A DNA stretch of 64,000 nt, taken from Rhizophagus irregularis (Eukaryota > Glomeromycota > Glomeromycetes > Glomerales > Glomeraceae). A program made the position numbers and the translations under genes. Below, in pieces: positions 1 through 14,154 of the stretch (its first letter is position 1; the number at the start of each line of letters is the position of its first letter). Under the pieces are notes generated by a model. The model had not been told where the DNA came from, made no database searches, and saw nothing but the letters and a program-made list of their open reading frames with translations. The stretch lies in contig NC_089429.1 in NCBI RefSeq assembly GCF_026210795.1, forward strand, positions 5,270,001 to 5,334,000. The letters run 5' to 3'.

Positions 1-1797
1 TTTGGTGGTAGATTAAACCTTGGACATCCCTTCCGCAATGATAATGGTACCGAAGAAGATTATTATGATAATGACGAGTAGGTTTGTTATTAATATGTTG
101 TTAAAATTTAAACAATTTTATTTAACCGAAATTTGCTTTTTTTTTAGTGATTCACCATCCGAAAATGACGACCCAATATATGATCCGCGTTATGTTGGAA
201 GTAATGACTCTGAAAGTTCCGATGATTCAGATGAATCCGATGATGACCACGAGTATGATCATGATTCTAACATTGGCTTCCGTTCACAACGTAATTCATA
301 TTATAGCAGCTCAAATGAAGCACTATCGTCATCGGCAAGACGAACAAATCCAAGACTCTCAATGGGTAATTATCGTGTTGATATAAAACGTTTCATTATA
401 GAAACCTGATATTCCCAATTTTTGATATTCATAATAATTTTCGATATTTTTTTGATATTCACATATTCACATATTCACACATTCACATATTCACAATAAT
501 TTTTCTTTATATCCATTTCACAAGATTCTACAATAAGGACACGATCAATATCACGCAATCGGCCTCGTCCTGATTCAATGAGGTGTGTTTTTTTTTTCTT
601 CTTCAAATATTTAAAATATTTATCAACTTTTAACTCGTTAAATAGTTGATATGATAATAAATAGTAATAATCTTGGTCTATAATTTCATTATATTCCATT
701 ATTATAGTAGTTCAGCATTTCGAAGGTTCGATAATGGAAATGAAATTCTTTCGTCATTTATCTCAAACTTTATAAACTTTATATGAACGAAATCCTAATT
801 ATTTTGAACATTCTCAATTTGTACTTAGTCGTCCTAGTCGTCCTTCAAGTTTCGTTCCAGATACTACGCCAAGATCTGAAGTTAACGAAATGTCTAGGTA
901 TCGAAATGATGATTATTATCCACAAAGACCTGATTTCATTAATATGCCAAGATTTCGTGGTCAAGATATCTATAGAAATGATATCTCAAATAATGAGCGT
1001 ATAGTGTATCATGGGCAATTAAATAATTCACCAACTAATAATCAAAGCAACGAACAAACATATAATAATGCGAATAATGGTCATTTTTTTAATACGCTTC
1101 CGCAAACTATAATTAATGCATCACAACAGTCAACAATGTCATCAAATTATCATAACTCAAGTCTTTATAGAACCCCAACAGATTCTGAATTCGAATTTTC
1201 AAATGCCTTATACAGACACGCTTCGACATCATCCCGATTAAGAAATATGTACCAAGATGGTTCCACAACAGACGATTTGATGGACGGCGAATCTGATTCA
1301 AGCAATTCATCTTCAGAGGATTCAGATGATGATGACGAAGTGATGTTCACCGGTTCGTTCAATTGGGGTGAGAAAATCTGTGTGATTTTATTATTTTATA
1401 GATATTATAGTAATTAAAGAAATTTTTCTTTTTCTTTTTATTTATTTTTTCTTTATTGATAATTATAAAAGATGCAAGTAATGATATGGATACTTCTGAT
1501 GATGATGATGATTCTGAAAGCGAAAATGAAAGCTACCGTAGAAATTTCTCACATCGTTCTTCCTTATCTTCTATTTCTCCCGTATCCTCGGATGATGAAG
1601 AAGAAAATGAGAATGATAACGAATCAATTGTTACCACATCAACGAACAATTCTAGGCCTGATCAACAATGGTATAAACCATGGTCTTGGTACAATAATGA
1701 TACATCAACCTTGAACCAAACTACTACTAGAACCTCAAATATATCAGCATCTGATACTGATGCTACAATTAGCAGTGGCGATGATGATTTTGAGTAA
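1..1797 (+). CDS. Acidic Ser/Asp-rich disordered protein (5' partial, six exons)
   Basis: I join six exons: <1..77, 148..365, 525..582, 711..725, 829..1367, 1472..1797. Every junction has GT..AG ends and keeps one open frame to the TAA at 1795. The fourth exon is only 15 nt; without it the frame meets stops before 829. The product is hydrophilic and low in complexity, with repeated Ser/Asp/Glu tracts (SSDDSDESDDD, SNSSSEDSDDDDE, SDDDDDSESENES), Asn-rich stretches and scattered Arg. I see no folded domain, signal peptide or membrane segment. The acidic Ser clusters look like casein kinase 2 target sites, but this is inference. The N-terminus lies left of the window. Function unknown. Confidence 0.7.
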
Positions 1798-2679
1798 ATT
1801 TTTCGCAAGATGGTAAGTGATGGGAGGTCGTGTTGTAATTAATATGATGATATATACTATGAAAGATGCTTTTGATTTATAATCAAAAATATTCAAAATC
1901 CGCTATAAAGCATTTGATATTCGCTATAAATAATTTCTTTTTCTAGTTAGATTATATACCTAAAATAATGGACTATTAAAGAAGAAAGAAAGAAAAAGTG
2001 AATATATTATTTCTAAGTAAGACAACACATATATATATAGTTAAATAATTGGATATGAACAAAAAGGAGGATAATATTAATAATTACATTTGGTATGTTT
2101 ATATAATATATAAAAATATAGAAATTTCTTTATAAAATTTCATTCCTTGGAGATTATTGAGTATTTTTTTGTAATCTTTTTTTTTTATATTATAATTATT
2201 ATTTGATTTTATTCTTTCCTTATTACTCTCAGTTCTCTCCGTTTAATTAATACATCAATTATATATATATATATAGTATTTTAATATTTTATTATTGTAA
2301 AAAAAAGTACATATAATAATAACCAATTTTTTTTTTTAAATAAAAAAAAAATATATAAAATTGATTTGAATAATTGATAATTTGATAATTGATAATTTTG
2401 ATTATTGAATTTGTAAATTTGTCCAATTCGTCCGTAATTCGTCGGTAATTCGTCGGTAATTCGTCCGTATAAAATTATTCAGGTACAGTACATACGACTG
2501 GTCGGCTGGTACACATTTGATCGAAGAATGATTTTGTATCATTAAATAACGTGACTTATATGTGCTGTTATTGCTAAGCCACAATAATCAAATTTAACAC
2601 AAAATTCATTTTGTTATAAAACACATTAGTTATTGTTTACAATAACTCTTTTTTAAAAAATTTACTCTAATAAAGAGAA
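1798..2679. other. AT-rich intergenic stretch with an 11-bp tandem repeat
   Basis: No gene is seen. Four copies of an 11-bp unit (aattcgtcsgt) lie at about 2427-2470. The rest is A/T homopolymers and TA runs. Confidence 0.5.
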
Positions 2680-2972
2680 ATGGGCGTATCAAAGTCAATT
2701 GTTAATGAAACGAATGTTCCACTTAATATAGCTTTGAAACAAATAACTCAACTGGTGAAACAATGTATAAAGATACTGGTGCTAATATCGATTTTGGCGA
2801 ACATTAGTCAATAATTCTAATTGGAAAAATATTGTTAATAATCCTAGTATCTTCTCCTGGTTAGTATGTTGGATATAATCATAAATTAGCGATTCGAGGT
2901 GGATCTGAAGTTTTAATTGTTAATGGAAAAGAGGCTCTTCAATTAGATAACCTCAAAATTGTTGAAATTTAA
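2680..2972 (+). pseudogene. Degenerate small-protein gene
   Basis: A reading frame begins at ATG 2680 with MGVSKSIVNETNVPLNIAL, loses frame near 2750 (the GETMYKDTGAN segment is in another frame), and ends in a third segment, GYNHKLAIRGGSEVLIVNG, with TAA at 2970-2972. The three segments read naturally in succession but need frame changes and cross a stop at about 2808, so this appears to be a decayed gene. I do not recognise the family with certainty. Confidence 0.4.
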
Positions 2973-5927
2973 TTTTTTTTTTACACTAACAGCTAAAACA
3001 TGAATTTCTATAAATTTAATTTTCTATTTTATTTATTTTTTTTTATATTTTAATAGTAATTGAACGAAATTTATAAGAAAAAAAAAACTGCAAGATCATA
3101 TTGTAGAATACGGCAACATGATCTATTTAATTATGTATACTTGCTTTTAAAAAATATATATATATATATTTTTTTATTATTAAAGACAACGAAATCGTTA
3201 TACGTGATTGATAATTCACACTTGATATAATATAGCAACCTAATCTAAAAAACATATATCTGTCCAAAATTTATGCTTAAAATTTTAAACACCGTTATAA
3301 TACTAGTTTAAAACTTGCTAATCACCTTAGTAATCTTCAATTTAATTGTTTAATTGTTGCCATTATTTTTCATTTTCTTTGACCCTCTATATACTCCTCC
3401 AAAAAATTTCTCACTCTTTTCCTTTAAACTATCTTTACATTGATAATCTTTGGCTGAATCGTTATCTAAATCTTCTTTATATATATCGACTTGATCTTGA
3501 AATATCGCTATTCGTGTCGTCGAACGCTTTTTTAGCTGCTTCGTCAAATGATGTTTGTTTGTTTCAATCGTCTTACTCCTCATACCATTGATTACATTTA
3601 CCACTTACTCAGTTGACGCGTAATCTTTTATTGGATTGCCGGTTCTGTTTCGTGTAATAATCTTTTCCTGAATTTAATTAACCGTATCAATAACCATTGC
3701 TTGCGTTTCCCGTATATATTCATTTATACAGTAACTTCAACTTCTCTTTTTTTCCCTTTACACCCCTTTTACCATGACCTTACATATGATTGACACATGA
3801 AACAACTGATACATGTATATTTTTTTCATACCCTTAACTAGTGATAAGTAACATTTACCCCTTTCAATAGTCACAGAAATGTAATTTCTCAGTTGATTCG
3901 TTCTTGCTTGAAGATAAATAGATATAATTGGTTCACTGTCGGAAACTAATGAATTATTAGTTAACAATCCTTGCAGAGGATACAAATATCGTTAAAACTT
4001 TAGCAAACCCATTTTCACGGATTTCTTTTATATCTAAATTTATCAAATGGTACTTAACTACCCATTTAAGAAATTTACCAACAACTAATGTATCAAACAT
4101 TGTATCTTTTATAAACTTAACAATATCAGTCATCAGGATTTCCATCGATCCATCCTTCCATTATTCCATAATCCATATAGGTCTCATAATTCAATGGTTT
4201 TATTATAATACAAACAATTTTCATGATTTTGATTTACTTTTTTTTTTATCGGAATATTTTTCATGATCGTAGAATTTATTTTTTTTACCGAAAAAAAATA
4301 TTAAATGAAACATGTATTAATAATGTATATATAACACGAAACATTAATAAATAAATAATCGTTTCTAGTTAATTTAATTTCATTAAATTCATTCAAAATT
4401 TTAAAAAAGTACGACCGTAATTTATAATCGAATTTTTTTTTAATTATTCCTTCATGCTTTATATTTATCTATTATTAATCTATTATTAAATCAATGTGTA
4501 TTATCAAAAAATGATTTTAAAGATTCTAATCTATAACTAAAATTTGAGAGAAACTACTTGTGTGATTTTACATGGTTAATATAAATAATTCAAACAAAAT
4601 CACGTTTGTTAATTTTTTTCCTAATTCTAAAAATATTACAATTTCTAGAAAAATACGATTATGATTTGGAATAATTCTTGATAAATAATCTGAATTAATA
4701 TTTTTATTATTAATCTTATATCTCATATCAACAATTCCATGAATTAAAAATTATCATTCAACGTTCTTAAATTAACAAAAGATGAAAGTATTTTCGTGAA
4801 GACTAGTCCACGTGTACTGAGTGTATTAACGTACAGAATTTTATAGGATTACGAAAAAAATATTTTCATGTAAGGAATTGAAGGTATTTTGATCAATTGC
4901 AAAGGTATATTTACAATAATCCAAATCTTCATTCAGAACAAAACGAATTGGAACTTCTTTTAAATACAATTAAATAAAATATTAATATTAATAAAAAATA
5001 AAAATAAAAATAAATAAAATAAAATAAAATAAAATATGTCTTAAAATAAAATAATGACTCTGGAATCATTTTGACATTTTTGTTTTTTTGGATAGTCGTC
5101 TTAACCTTGACGAGGTATCTCTCTCGTATAAAGAGAGTTTGTTTTGCAGTTTTATTAGTAAACATATCAATATTTTATGGAAAAGCAAGCGCTGCGATTT
5201 GAATCATGGGTCAATTGAGTCATGGTTACTGAGTTACTGAGTTATCAAAAATCAGGAAAAAAAGGTGTCTCAGTTCATCATGTGCGCCTTATGAATCATG
5301 TTCACATGTTTATCAACTGTGTTTAGCTCATTCGCTGGATTCTTGTTGAATCATTTGTTGGAATTTGATAACAATTTGACTTGATATATGTATTAACTAG
5401 TATATTTGCTATACGTTAAACGGTTCGCTTCTTATAAAGAATCAGAACTATAATCTAATCTATAGGATAGTAAAAAAATAATCTACGAATTGAGAAACTT
5501 TTTTTTGTTTTAAAAAAAATATAATGCCTGAAACAGTTTGATTGCGTTTACATCGGTTTATAAAGTGAAAAAAATAAAAAATTACTCATTTACGATGACT
5601 CATACTTGATTATCACATGATCAAATTATTTCATTTTATTAGATATTTATTCAACATCAGTTAAAGAGCTTAAATTGATTTACTGATGGGTTTTCGCGTT
5701 TTTCACGTGTATTACATTATTCATTTCAAAGCCATGATAAATGAGTCATTCAAGTAAATCATGAGTCATATCTATTTTTTTGTTATACAAACTTTGCGTA
5801 ATAATTTGATTTACTACCTATATCGTAAAGGTATATACAGTATATATACCCTCAAATTTTCTCAAACTTCTTTTTTTTTAAAAATACATTATACTTCTTT
5901 TTTTTTAAAAAAAAAATACACGTAATA
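2973..5927. other. Gene-poor AT-rich region
   Basis: Only short ORFs of fewer than 85 codons are present, with compositions expected of AT-rich noncoding DNA. An AAAAT-type simple repeat lies near 4990-5035. Nothing recognisable otherwise. Confidence 0.5.
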
Positions 5928-6076
5928 ATATGGGAGGTGGTCAGTAGAAAAGGGGGAAATCCAAATTTTGGTCAAAATTTTTTTTATCAGTTTACTTTGC
6001 CAATCATGGTCATGAGAACAACCAAAAATCTTAAAATTTTTGAATTTCTCCCTTTTCTACTGACTGCCTCCCATAT
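5928..6076. mobile_element. MITE-like element, about 149 bp
   Basis: Terminal inverted repeats of about 30 bp face each other: the left end begins tatgggaggtggtcagtag, and the right end reads the same with two mismatches when reverse-complemented. The interior is AT-rich with no ORF. A TA or TAT at each edge could be the target duplication, as in Tc1/mariner-type MITEs. Confidence 0.7.
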
Positions 6077-8133
6077 GTGTACTTCTTTTTTTTAAAAAAA
6101 CACGTACCTCTTTTCTTAAAAAATACACATACTTCTTTTTTAAAAAATATACATTATATTACTTTATGGAAAAATATATTCAATATAAATTTTCTTTAAT
6201 TGCTTACTACTGGGCGAGACTTCCTGGCAGTCCGAAACTTTGGAGAGTTGACGTTATAAAAGTTGAAAAATAAATAAAATAATCTTCAAGAAATTTCTAC
6301 CAAGGATTCGTGGCCAAAGAAGATTTACAGTAAACCATCATTATTTATTAAGGTAAGCTTGCGCTCCCTGCTTAGCATAGTTTTAATGATACTGGTTTAC
6401 GGATAAAAAAAGCCGAAGGAGTAAGAATATAAGAGAAACTGGCTTTCCTTGAGGAAGGATAGCCTATGTACCTGGCTCTTATGGTTGGTTTCATGAATTA
6501 TCAGTAGTTTATCAAAGGACTACACAGTGGGATTTAAAAATAAAAAAAAATACAACAAAAAATAAAAAAAAATGATAAAAAAAACAAAAAAAAAATGATG
6601 AAAATATGAAAAATCAAGACAAAAATACAAAAAATATGAAAAATAAAAAAAAGTAACAAAAATATGAAAATGAAAAATAAAAAATAAAAATAAAAAATAA
6701 AATAAAATAAAAAATAAAAATAAAAAAAAAGATAATCTTTATTGTGCAAGTTCTAGGTGGATCACTTGGTAGCATGATACCAACACTTTTCTGAGGCTTT
6801 TTTTTATGGAGTATGGTTCTACCTGGTATCAACCATACTAACGTTTTTTTTTATCTTTCTTAGATATTTTACGGACTTTATCCTTTATCCTATTGTTCAG
6901 AAAACACGGCTATTACTATTTTTTTTAGTACAACATTTATTTCCCTTTTTTTCTTTTAAATAAATCTATTTTATTAATTCGGGTAAAATAAAATTTATAT
7001 TATATTTATAATTTTATCATCTTACAAATATTTTTAATCCGACTTTTGTTTATTAGTATTATTCTTATTAAGATTATAATATGCTTTAATTCATTATTAT
7101 TAATTTGCATCTTGAGTATTAATGTATTAAATCAGTACATTTCTTTTCTTACAAAGTCTACAAACGCGCAACTATTTATTTAAACTTATTACCAATAATT
7201 TTCCTCTAGAATATATCACTAATTTTTGTATTTTATTGAAAATTCTTTTTTATAATGTAAGTAATTTTAATTATGTAAAAAAAAAAATACAGATAGTAAA
7301 ATAAAAAAGTGATACAAGAAATAATTACAATTCTAACTTTTTTCTTTCTAACGTCGCGGTATTTATCAGATTTAATCAAAGAATTTATGAAGTTTCAATA
7401 AATGTATAACCAACGTAAAATTTTGATTCACTACATACAGTACCCATGAATCTATTCAAATAATTTATTATTTAATAATAAGCAGTAATCCTAAATAATA
7501 ATAAAATTGGTTATTGCAAAAAAAAAGTATTAAATTTGATATATACGAAGAACCAAGAATTTTTATATTCATGTTTGCTACGTTTATACATTACTATCAG
7601 AATAATGAGTTTATATTGTACTGTAGCATTATTATACATGTGATTACAAATCACGTTAACGTGGAATTTTACCTTTGAAACATAATAATAATTTTTTAAA
7701 AATTAACGCTATAAATAAAAATCAGAAAGAGAATTTATTTATTTTATTTCTAAGAGTAACCAACGACAAATACAGTAATAGATGAAAAAAGAAAGAGAAA
7801 TTATTTTTTGTCCGATATGATTTGTGATCAGTTATCAGGTGATTTGTCGATCAATTAAAATTAAAAAACGATTCGATAGTAAACTTTTCATTAAAAAATG
7901 AACCCTAGTCCCTTTTTATTTTATTCAAAATTCTAGACTGCTTTATTATGACGAAAAAAAGTGTCTTTTTCTCTCTTTTTTATTCGTTAGATACCCAAAC
8001 ATTTTTTAGGATAGCTTAGAACTTAAGAATGCTTCTATTATAAAGTGTAGAACTTACTACCTATACTTCCGCTTTTGCCACTTATGCTATAAAAATATTA
8101 ACTGGAAATACATTAAATACTAGAGGTCATTCA
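6077..8133. other. Intergenic region with a long A-rich low-complexity tract
   Basis: Positions 6535-6735 are almost pure AAAAT/AAAAATG repeats. They create Phe/Tyr-rich phantom ORFs on the minus strand. No gene is recognised in the rest. Confidence 0.5.
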
Positions 8134-8802
8134 ATGAGACAACATTATGGTTACGATGATATTGATGATGATGAAAATGTCTATGATCATAAGAAAAAAG
8201 ATGTTTCTACTTGGGATGAAAATGTAGAAACTGTTGAAGATGAAGAACCTCCTCCACCTTACGATAATTCTACTGAAACTAAATCTTCATTTACCAGTTA
8301 CAATTTCTACACCACCCTCACAACAAGATTATCCAACTACTCAGATTGAAACTAAACCTTCATTTACAATTTCTACATCACCTTCGCAACAAGATTATCC
8401 AACTACTCAGACTGAAACTAAACCTTCACTTACAATTTCTACAATCACCTTCGCAATAAGATTATCCAACATAACTACTCAATCAACACCAACACATTCA
8501 CCAACAAATTCAACTTCACGACGAAGACAATTCCGTGTTCATCGTGGCCGTACAGTATTCAATTGGGTCAATATTTGCTCCAATTCATGTAATTTTTTCC
8601 TTTCTGTTTCATTCAATCATTGTATATTAGTTCTTATTCAATTGTCATAATGCATCTTCTTTTTTCTTTTCTTTTCTAGGAGTCTTGATGCTCCCAATTC
8701 ATAATCAAATCTCACTTGATGTTATATTAGCAAAATGTTGTCGATGGTGCTCGATCTGCCAATAGTGGGACTTCTTGTATTTGTACAAATCCCACTCATT
8801 AA
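8134..8802 (+). pseudogene. Decayed membrane-type protein gene with internal repeats
   Basis: The first frame starts at ATG 8134 (MRQHYGYDDIDDDENVYDH), contains a PPPPYDNST motif and shifts frame near 8300. Three copies of a ~63-bp direct repeat (encoding ETKPSFTISTSPSQQDYPTTQ) follow, then a basic segment RRRQFRVHRGRTVFNWVN ending near a possible donor at 8589. After a candidate intron (acceptor cttttctag at about 8680) come a short hydrophobic stretch and ARSANSGTSCICTNPTH with TAA at 8800. Two or more frame changes are needed, so it is probably broken. Family unknown. Confidence 0.45.
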
Positions 8803-9633
8803 TTCTGTAAGCTTTTAGTTACTCCTCTTCTTGCACTTCATAAAAAAGGTTCATAAAAAGTTCATAAAAAGTTTATAAAAAAAATCTTAAAAAATGAGTC
8901 TTAAATATAAAAAAATAATCTACAGATAGTATGACTTAAACTTTGTTGTTTTAAAATACATAATGCATAATTATGCAACAATGCACGTATACTAAAAAAC
9001 ATATTATTTTTTTTTTACTTTATAAGAATAATTAAAGATAATATTTGTCATACTATATTTCAATTGATTAATAATGAGAAATTAGTGTTTCTTGTGCCAA
9101 TATAATGTATATAAGCAGAGTAATGATATGTCAAATAATTTGTGTTATATATCAATTAATTTACTAAAAAAAATAATATACAAAATTAGTTTGTTAGTAG
9201 AAAATTGGAATCATTTTACATCAAATGTGAAATTTGATTACTAAGTAAATATAAACACATATTGTATACTTCTTATTTTGGCTAACTTTTTATATTAATG
9301 TCAGTCCATGTCAATACTTGCATAATTATGTATTGCTATTTGTAGATTATTTCTTATATTTAAGAATTATTTTTTTAATTACAACATGAAAAAGTACAGT
9401 AGTTTAAGTTTTACTTTTTTATTGAACTTTTTTTTTTTATATAAAAGCTTCTTTATTAACTAATCATTAATTAATTATGAGTTCATTCAAACATATTGAT
9501 TTTATTGATACAAATAATCAAAATACCCAGGATATGATGGTAAATCTAGAATTTTCCATTTCATTTTAAACAACTGACATCATGATGGTAAATTGTCTCA
9601 TTTTGGGTAATGACATTGACAAAAGATTCATAG
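8803..9633. other. AT-rich stretch, no gene seen
   Basis: No reading frame above background and no strong repeat. ATG 9477 opens a short frame that ends after about 30 codons. Confidence 0.4.
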
Positions 9634-9699
9634 TTGATATTGATTTTGAAATATGGGGGAAAGCTAATAATCAAAGAATTAGTTTTTTATGCAACATTT

Positions 9700-10022
9700 A
9701 TATATATTAATATCCATGCTTATATAAAAATGGAAAAAAGATACAAAGAAATTGATAGAGCAAGAGCAATTTGTGAGAGGTTCATTAATGTACATCCAGA
9801 ACCAAAGAATTGGCTGAAATAGGGGAGCAGAATAATTTGGGTGAATATCTCTTTTTTATCCTATAGTAATTTAAAGAATAATTTACTTAAATAAGTATCT
9901 ATTGTTTTATGCATAGAGAAGTGTTGAAAGATTCTTAGTCAAGCCATTGAAGTACTAGGTGAAGATCATATGGATCAAAAAATATTCATAACATTTGCAA
10001 AATTTGAAACTAGGTTGAAAGA
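9700..10022 (+). pseudogene. Fragment of a Clf1/crooked-neck (HAT-repeat) splicing factor
   Basis: Two blocks match the HAT-repeat region of the conserved pre-mRNA splicing factor Clf1/Crn. The first (about 9726-9822) reads [20 protein letters not shown] then [13 protein letters not shown] and hits a TAG where the family continues with KWARFEE. The second (about 9940-10017) reads QAIEVLGEDHMDQKIF then ITFAKFETRLKE. The intervening part is deleted or shifted, and neither end extends into a full gene. Family recognition is from memory of conserved HAT motifs. This is a dispersed, non-functional copy. Confidence 0.7.
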
Positions 10023-10470
10023 GGTGCGTAGTTGTAGTTGCATATAGTCGCAGAAAATTGGTATTCTTTTTTTTTTCTTTTGACTTTATTACAAATTTTT
10101 GATTTCAAATTCATTAATCTCTTTAATAAAACATAAAATAAACTCATAATTTTTAACACCACTATAAAGTATAAATGCGTTACATTAAATAAATTACTTT
10201 ATTATTGGATGATTACAATCTCATATTTCTAATGTTAATAATTCTAATTTTCTATCTTTTTTTTTTTTTTTGACAAATCTTACTTATGAATGAACGAAGT
10301 CCTCTTATTTAGTTATCACTATTCACCAAAAAAGATTATCTTATTGATTGATTATATTTTAGAATTATATTATTTGCTTGATCTTTTACTAATTCGTTAC
10401 AATATTGTCTTTCTTTGCATTTTTACCGAATTGAGTTCGATACATAATAGAGTAATTTACCGCACTCATT
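10023..10470. other. AT-rich stretch, no gene seen
   Basis: Short ORFs only; no repeat structure of note. Confidence 0.4.
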
Positions 10471-10710
10471 TCATAAATTACACATACAAACTAACTTATA
10501 TTGATTTGTATCGGTATCGGTTCTGCAGACGGGGCATCGAATAGGAAGCAAAGATTGATTGTAAAGCGCAGGAAAATGAGCGGCCATAATGTCGCCACAG
10601 GGTAAAATGTGATTTAAACCTTTCATTTTAAAAGCCATTTTTTTGTTTTTCAGAGCTATACATTTATTTAGCACGATCGTATCATTCTTGACATCTAACT
10701 TTTGGATCAA
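10471..10710 (-). pseudogene. RING-like zinc-finger fragment
   Basis: The frame ends in NHILPCGDIMAAH ... IRCPVCRTDTDTN. This resembles the second half of a RING finger (LPCGH ... CPxCR), but the His after CG is replaced and a Cys ligand is missing. It is about 79 codons long and has no partner exon that I can find. Probably a remnant, and the resemblance could be chance. Confidence 0.25.
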
Positions 10711-10844
10711 TACAATAGTCCCCGTAAAGCCTATGTAATTTCAAATTGTTTGACCACATATCGAAATATTAAACGTGTGATGTAGGTTATATTTTGTTGT
10801 ATAATATACCGTCTCATCATAATAAATTTTACAGTAAACCAAAT

Positions 10845-10989
10845 ACACAATGTGAAATTCGATATACCGGATATAACGGATCATAAGTAAAATCGGAATT
10901 GAGGTTTGGAACGGATTATCATAACGTACAATTAATTTACCCTCGGTATAAATGGAACGGATGGTTCCATTATATCGAATTTCGCTGTG
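10845..10989. mobile_element. MITE-like element, family with gtgaaattcgatata ends
   Basis: The left end has gtgaaattcgatata and the right end tatatcgaatttcgctg, which are inverted repeats. Interior motifs (aacgtacaattaatttacc; ggaacggatggttccatta) are shared with the element at 18886-19072, so both belong to one family. No ORF. Confidence 0.75.
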
Positions 10990-13900
10990 TACTAATGCGT
11001 ATAATTAACAAAAAAATTTTATTACACCAAATTTATTAATTAAGTTAATACTGTATAAAAAGAGAAAAGTTATTCATAACCGGAGTGAATTATTCACCCG
11101 CTCTCGTTTGAGATAATTCATATAACTGACGCATTTGTGAAGGTGGAACTAAGCCCAGATAATAATATTATCAGATGGCCGAACTTGGTGGCTAAATATT
11201 TCTCCCAATCACGTGAAAATTCAAATTACGTTAAAACGCACCCTTTGAGATTTCTTTAGCGACATTTCTTTTAACTCTTTATTGTTCTTTATGGAATGGT
11301 TTTTCATCCTTTTACTGTATTTTTTTATCTCCCTTTTTTATTTTTATTCTTCTTGATTCCTTTCTATTTCGTTCTCTTTATCTCACTTTATTTTCGTTCT
11401 TTATTTTCTTAATTTTTTCATCATATATTTTCCTTTGGTATATATTTTTTCTTTTTTCTCGTTATTTTATTTGGTATTAATTTTAATTTCCTTTTTCCTT
11501 ATTTTTCGGAGAAAATAATACTTGGTTAAAGGTACATTTTTCTTTTTTTATTCCTTATTTTGCGAGGGGTTTTGTTCCTTGATAACTTTAACTTTGTGGC
11601 TTCATCCAACTTTTTCATTAATTCTTTTGTCATTATCAGATTTCTCCTTTTTTTGTATTATTACGAATTCCGGTAAAAATAAATAATATAAATAATTGAA
11701 AAATGTTATAACTGTTTTAAAAATCATATATTTTGAAGTTTATTTATTAAAATAAGTGTATGTATCGAATACATTTCATTTATTTTTTTAATTATTTTTT
11801 ATTAAAAAAAAAAGTGTTATTGCTGCAGAATTTTTTTTTTTTAAAAAAAACGAAAAAAAATTTGTCCAATCGGAGAAAAATTAAAGTGGGTAATATCAAA
11901 TCTCGCCTTGGATTAACAATTTATATAAAATGATGCTATATAGTGAATTTTTGCTATACCGAAATTTATATTTTATATAACCGCTGATTTTGAATTCAAA
12001 ACATTAATAATTAAAAATGATCAAAATGATCAGAAAATCAAAGAAGCGTTTAAGCAGCGGTTTTTTTTTTTATGAAAAATTTAACATGAAAAATGATACT
12101 CTTATTAATCAGCTAATTTGTTTTTTACGTTGTACACAGTAATAGGAAGACATTAGCATAATAAAATGATTTTTTTTTTTGAAGTAACACAAAAATAAAA
12201 AAGTTTTTAAAATTTTTTTTCGATATAATATAGTATTCAAAACTCGATACTATTGAATATTTTCGTATAATTTTAACGAATTTTCTTAAAACAAAGGGCT
12301 CATTTTCTAAGTTCGTTAACAGCCGATCGTATTTATTATTATTTTTTAAAACACCTATGCGTAATGAATTGTATAACGTCTAGCAATCACAGTACCTCCT
12401 GATACGGCAATATCTGCCGATAAGCCACATTAATAGTTAACCACTAGTATTTTATGAAAATTTTAATGTTTATTTTTATTTTTTTAATACGAATCCATAT
12501 TTAAATAATAATTAAATAATAAATTAATAATGACCAATCCTCTTGTAAGTGTAATATTTACTTAAAAAAGAAAAGCTCGTTATTTTCTATTTCTCGATAG
12601 GTTTAAAAAATGCCCAATCCTCATGAGGTTCAAAAAGTTAACCTAATTATCTCCACATGGTATAACAATGCAATAATTATGATTTTATGCTTAATAATTA
12701 ATATTTTTTTTATGTGACAACTTTGACAGCTCGTCTATGCAGAGAATCTTCTTTATTTATAATTGGCGCTTTTGTTTGTTAAACAATCAACATGTCATTT
12801 TTGACAGGGACATTCCTAAATTCTTAAATTCTTAATATGAATTTGATTGGTCATATTTATGTCGGCCGAGTTGGACCGAGTGTTGACATTTTTTGACAGT
12901 ATAATTCTAAGGGGTAAATAGTTTTTTTTTGAGAATCAATAAAGTTTGATTGAAAGAATGACTAATGTCAATAAATTTCCGATTTTTTCCTACCTTTTCC
13001 TTTTTATGGTAACTAAAGATTAATAATTTTTAGTTTTCACTTAGAACTTAGAAGTTCCAGACTTAAAATCCTTGATATTAATTTAATTTTGGTAAAAATA
13101 GAATTCATTGTTATTTGTTTATATAAAATTTTACTGTGGCTATGGAATATACAATTTACCTCTTTTAATAAATAAAAAAAAAGAATACAAAAAAGTTACA
13201 CATAAAACAGAAGCTTGATCAATAGAAGCGATATATATACATTATTTATTATTAATATTAATATTTGTGGTATATAAATCATTTTCTTTTTTTTATTTTA
13301 TTTCATTTCATTTTATTTTTTTTTAATAAAAACACTATCTTATCAGTTATGTATAAGTTTATTATTTATTTATTTTTGTAACTAAAGGTTCAATTAGTAT
13401 GTCATATGTTTGTCGTTTACCGTTATGTTTGTAATATAAAATATTTTTTATTTATTTTTTTTTTTTAAGAATACAAACAAAGGAAGGAATATGGTAATTC
13501 TTAGAATTTATTTCGTTATTTTTATCTTATTATAAATACGCATATAATTCTTCCTTATTTTTTCACCCTTTTTTCCAAATTTTTCAAACTACATTTTTTT
13601 GTAAAAAAATAAAAAAAAATTTAAAAATTAAAAAAAAAAACTAAAAAAATACATACATTATTACATTTTAAATATAAATCTAAGACTTTTTGTAAGGTTC
13701 TCATAATATTTCGTCGACGATTTTTATAGTCTTATTTAGACTTTAAGGCTTCCATGGTTTCTTTACGACAAAGGAGGTTAAGAAGGTACCAACGTATCAG
13801 GATGCGTTTGAACCAGATTCCAAATTGGAATAATGTCCAATTAGTCCAATTACGTAATCCAGTTTTGATTAGAGCTGTACCACAGAGCCAATTACCATTA

Positions 13901-14123
13901 GCAAAACAATTGTTTACCGGTTCTTCATTCCCATAAATTTTCGTTTTTTGGGAGATTAAAATATTAGTAACCTTGAATATTATTTTGACCTTTTTCATGA
14001 CCTTTCATAATTTCTTCTTTAAAACCTTAAGTTTCTTTTAAGTTCCGGTTCCCTTTCTTATGTTTCCCCTTTCGTTATTATTTTTTATACTTCAATCTTA
14101 AGTTTATGAGGTTATGATTATAT

Positions 14124-14154
<31 letters not shown>

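Noticed and set aside
6534-6832. Phe/Tyr/Ile-rich minus ORFs
   Set aside because: Translation of an A-rich low-complexity tract; no coding signature.
13732-13998. Overlapping 60- and 88-codon ORFs on opposite strands
   Set aside because: No recognisable family, no splice partner; mutual shadows cannot be ranked.
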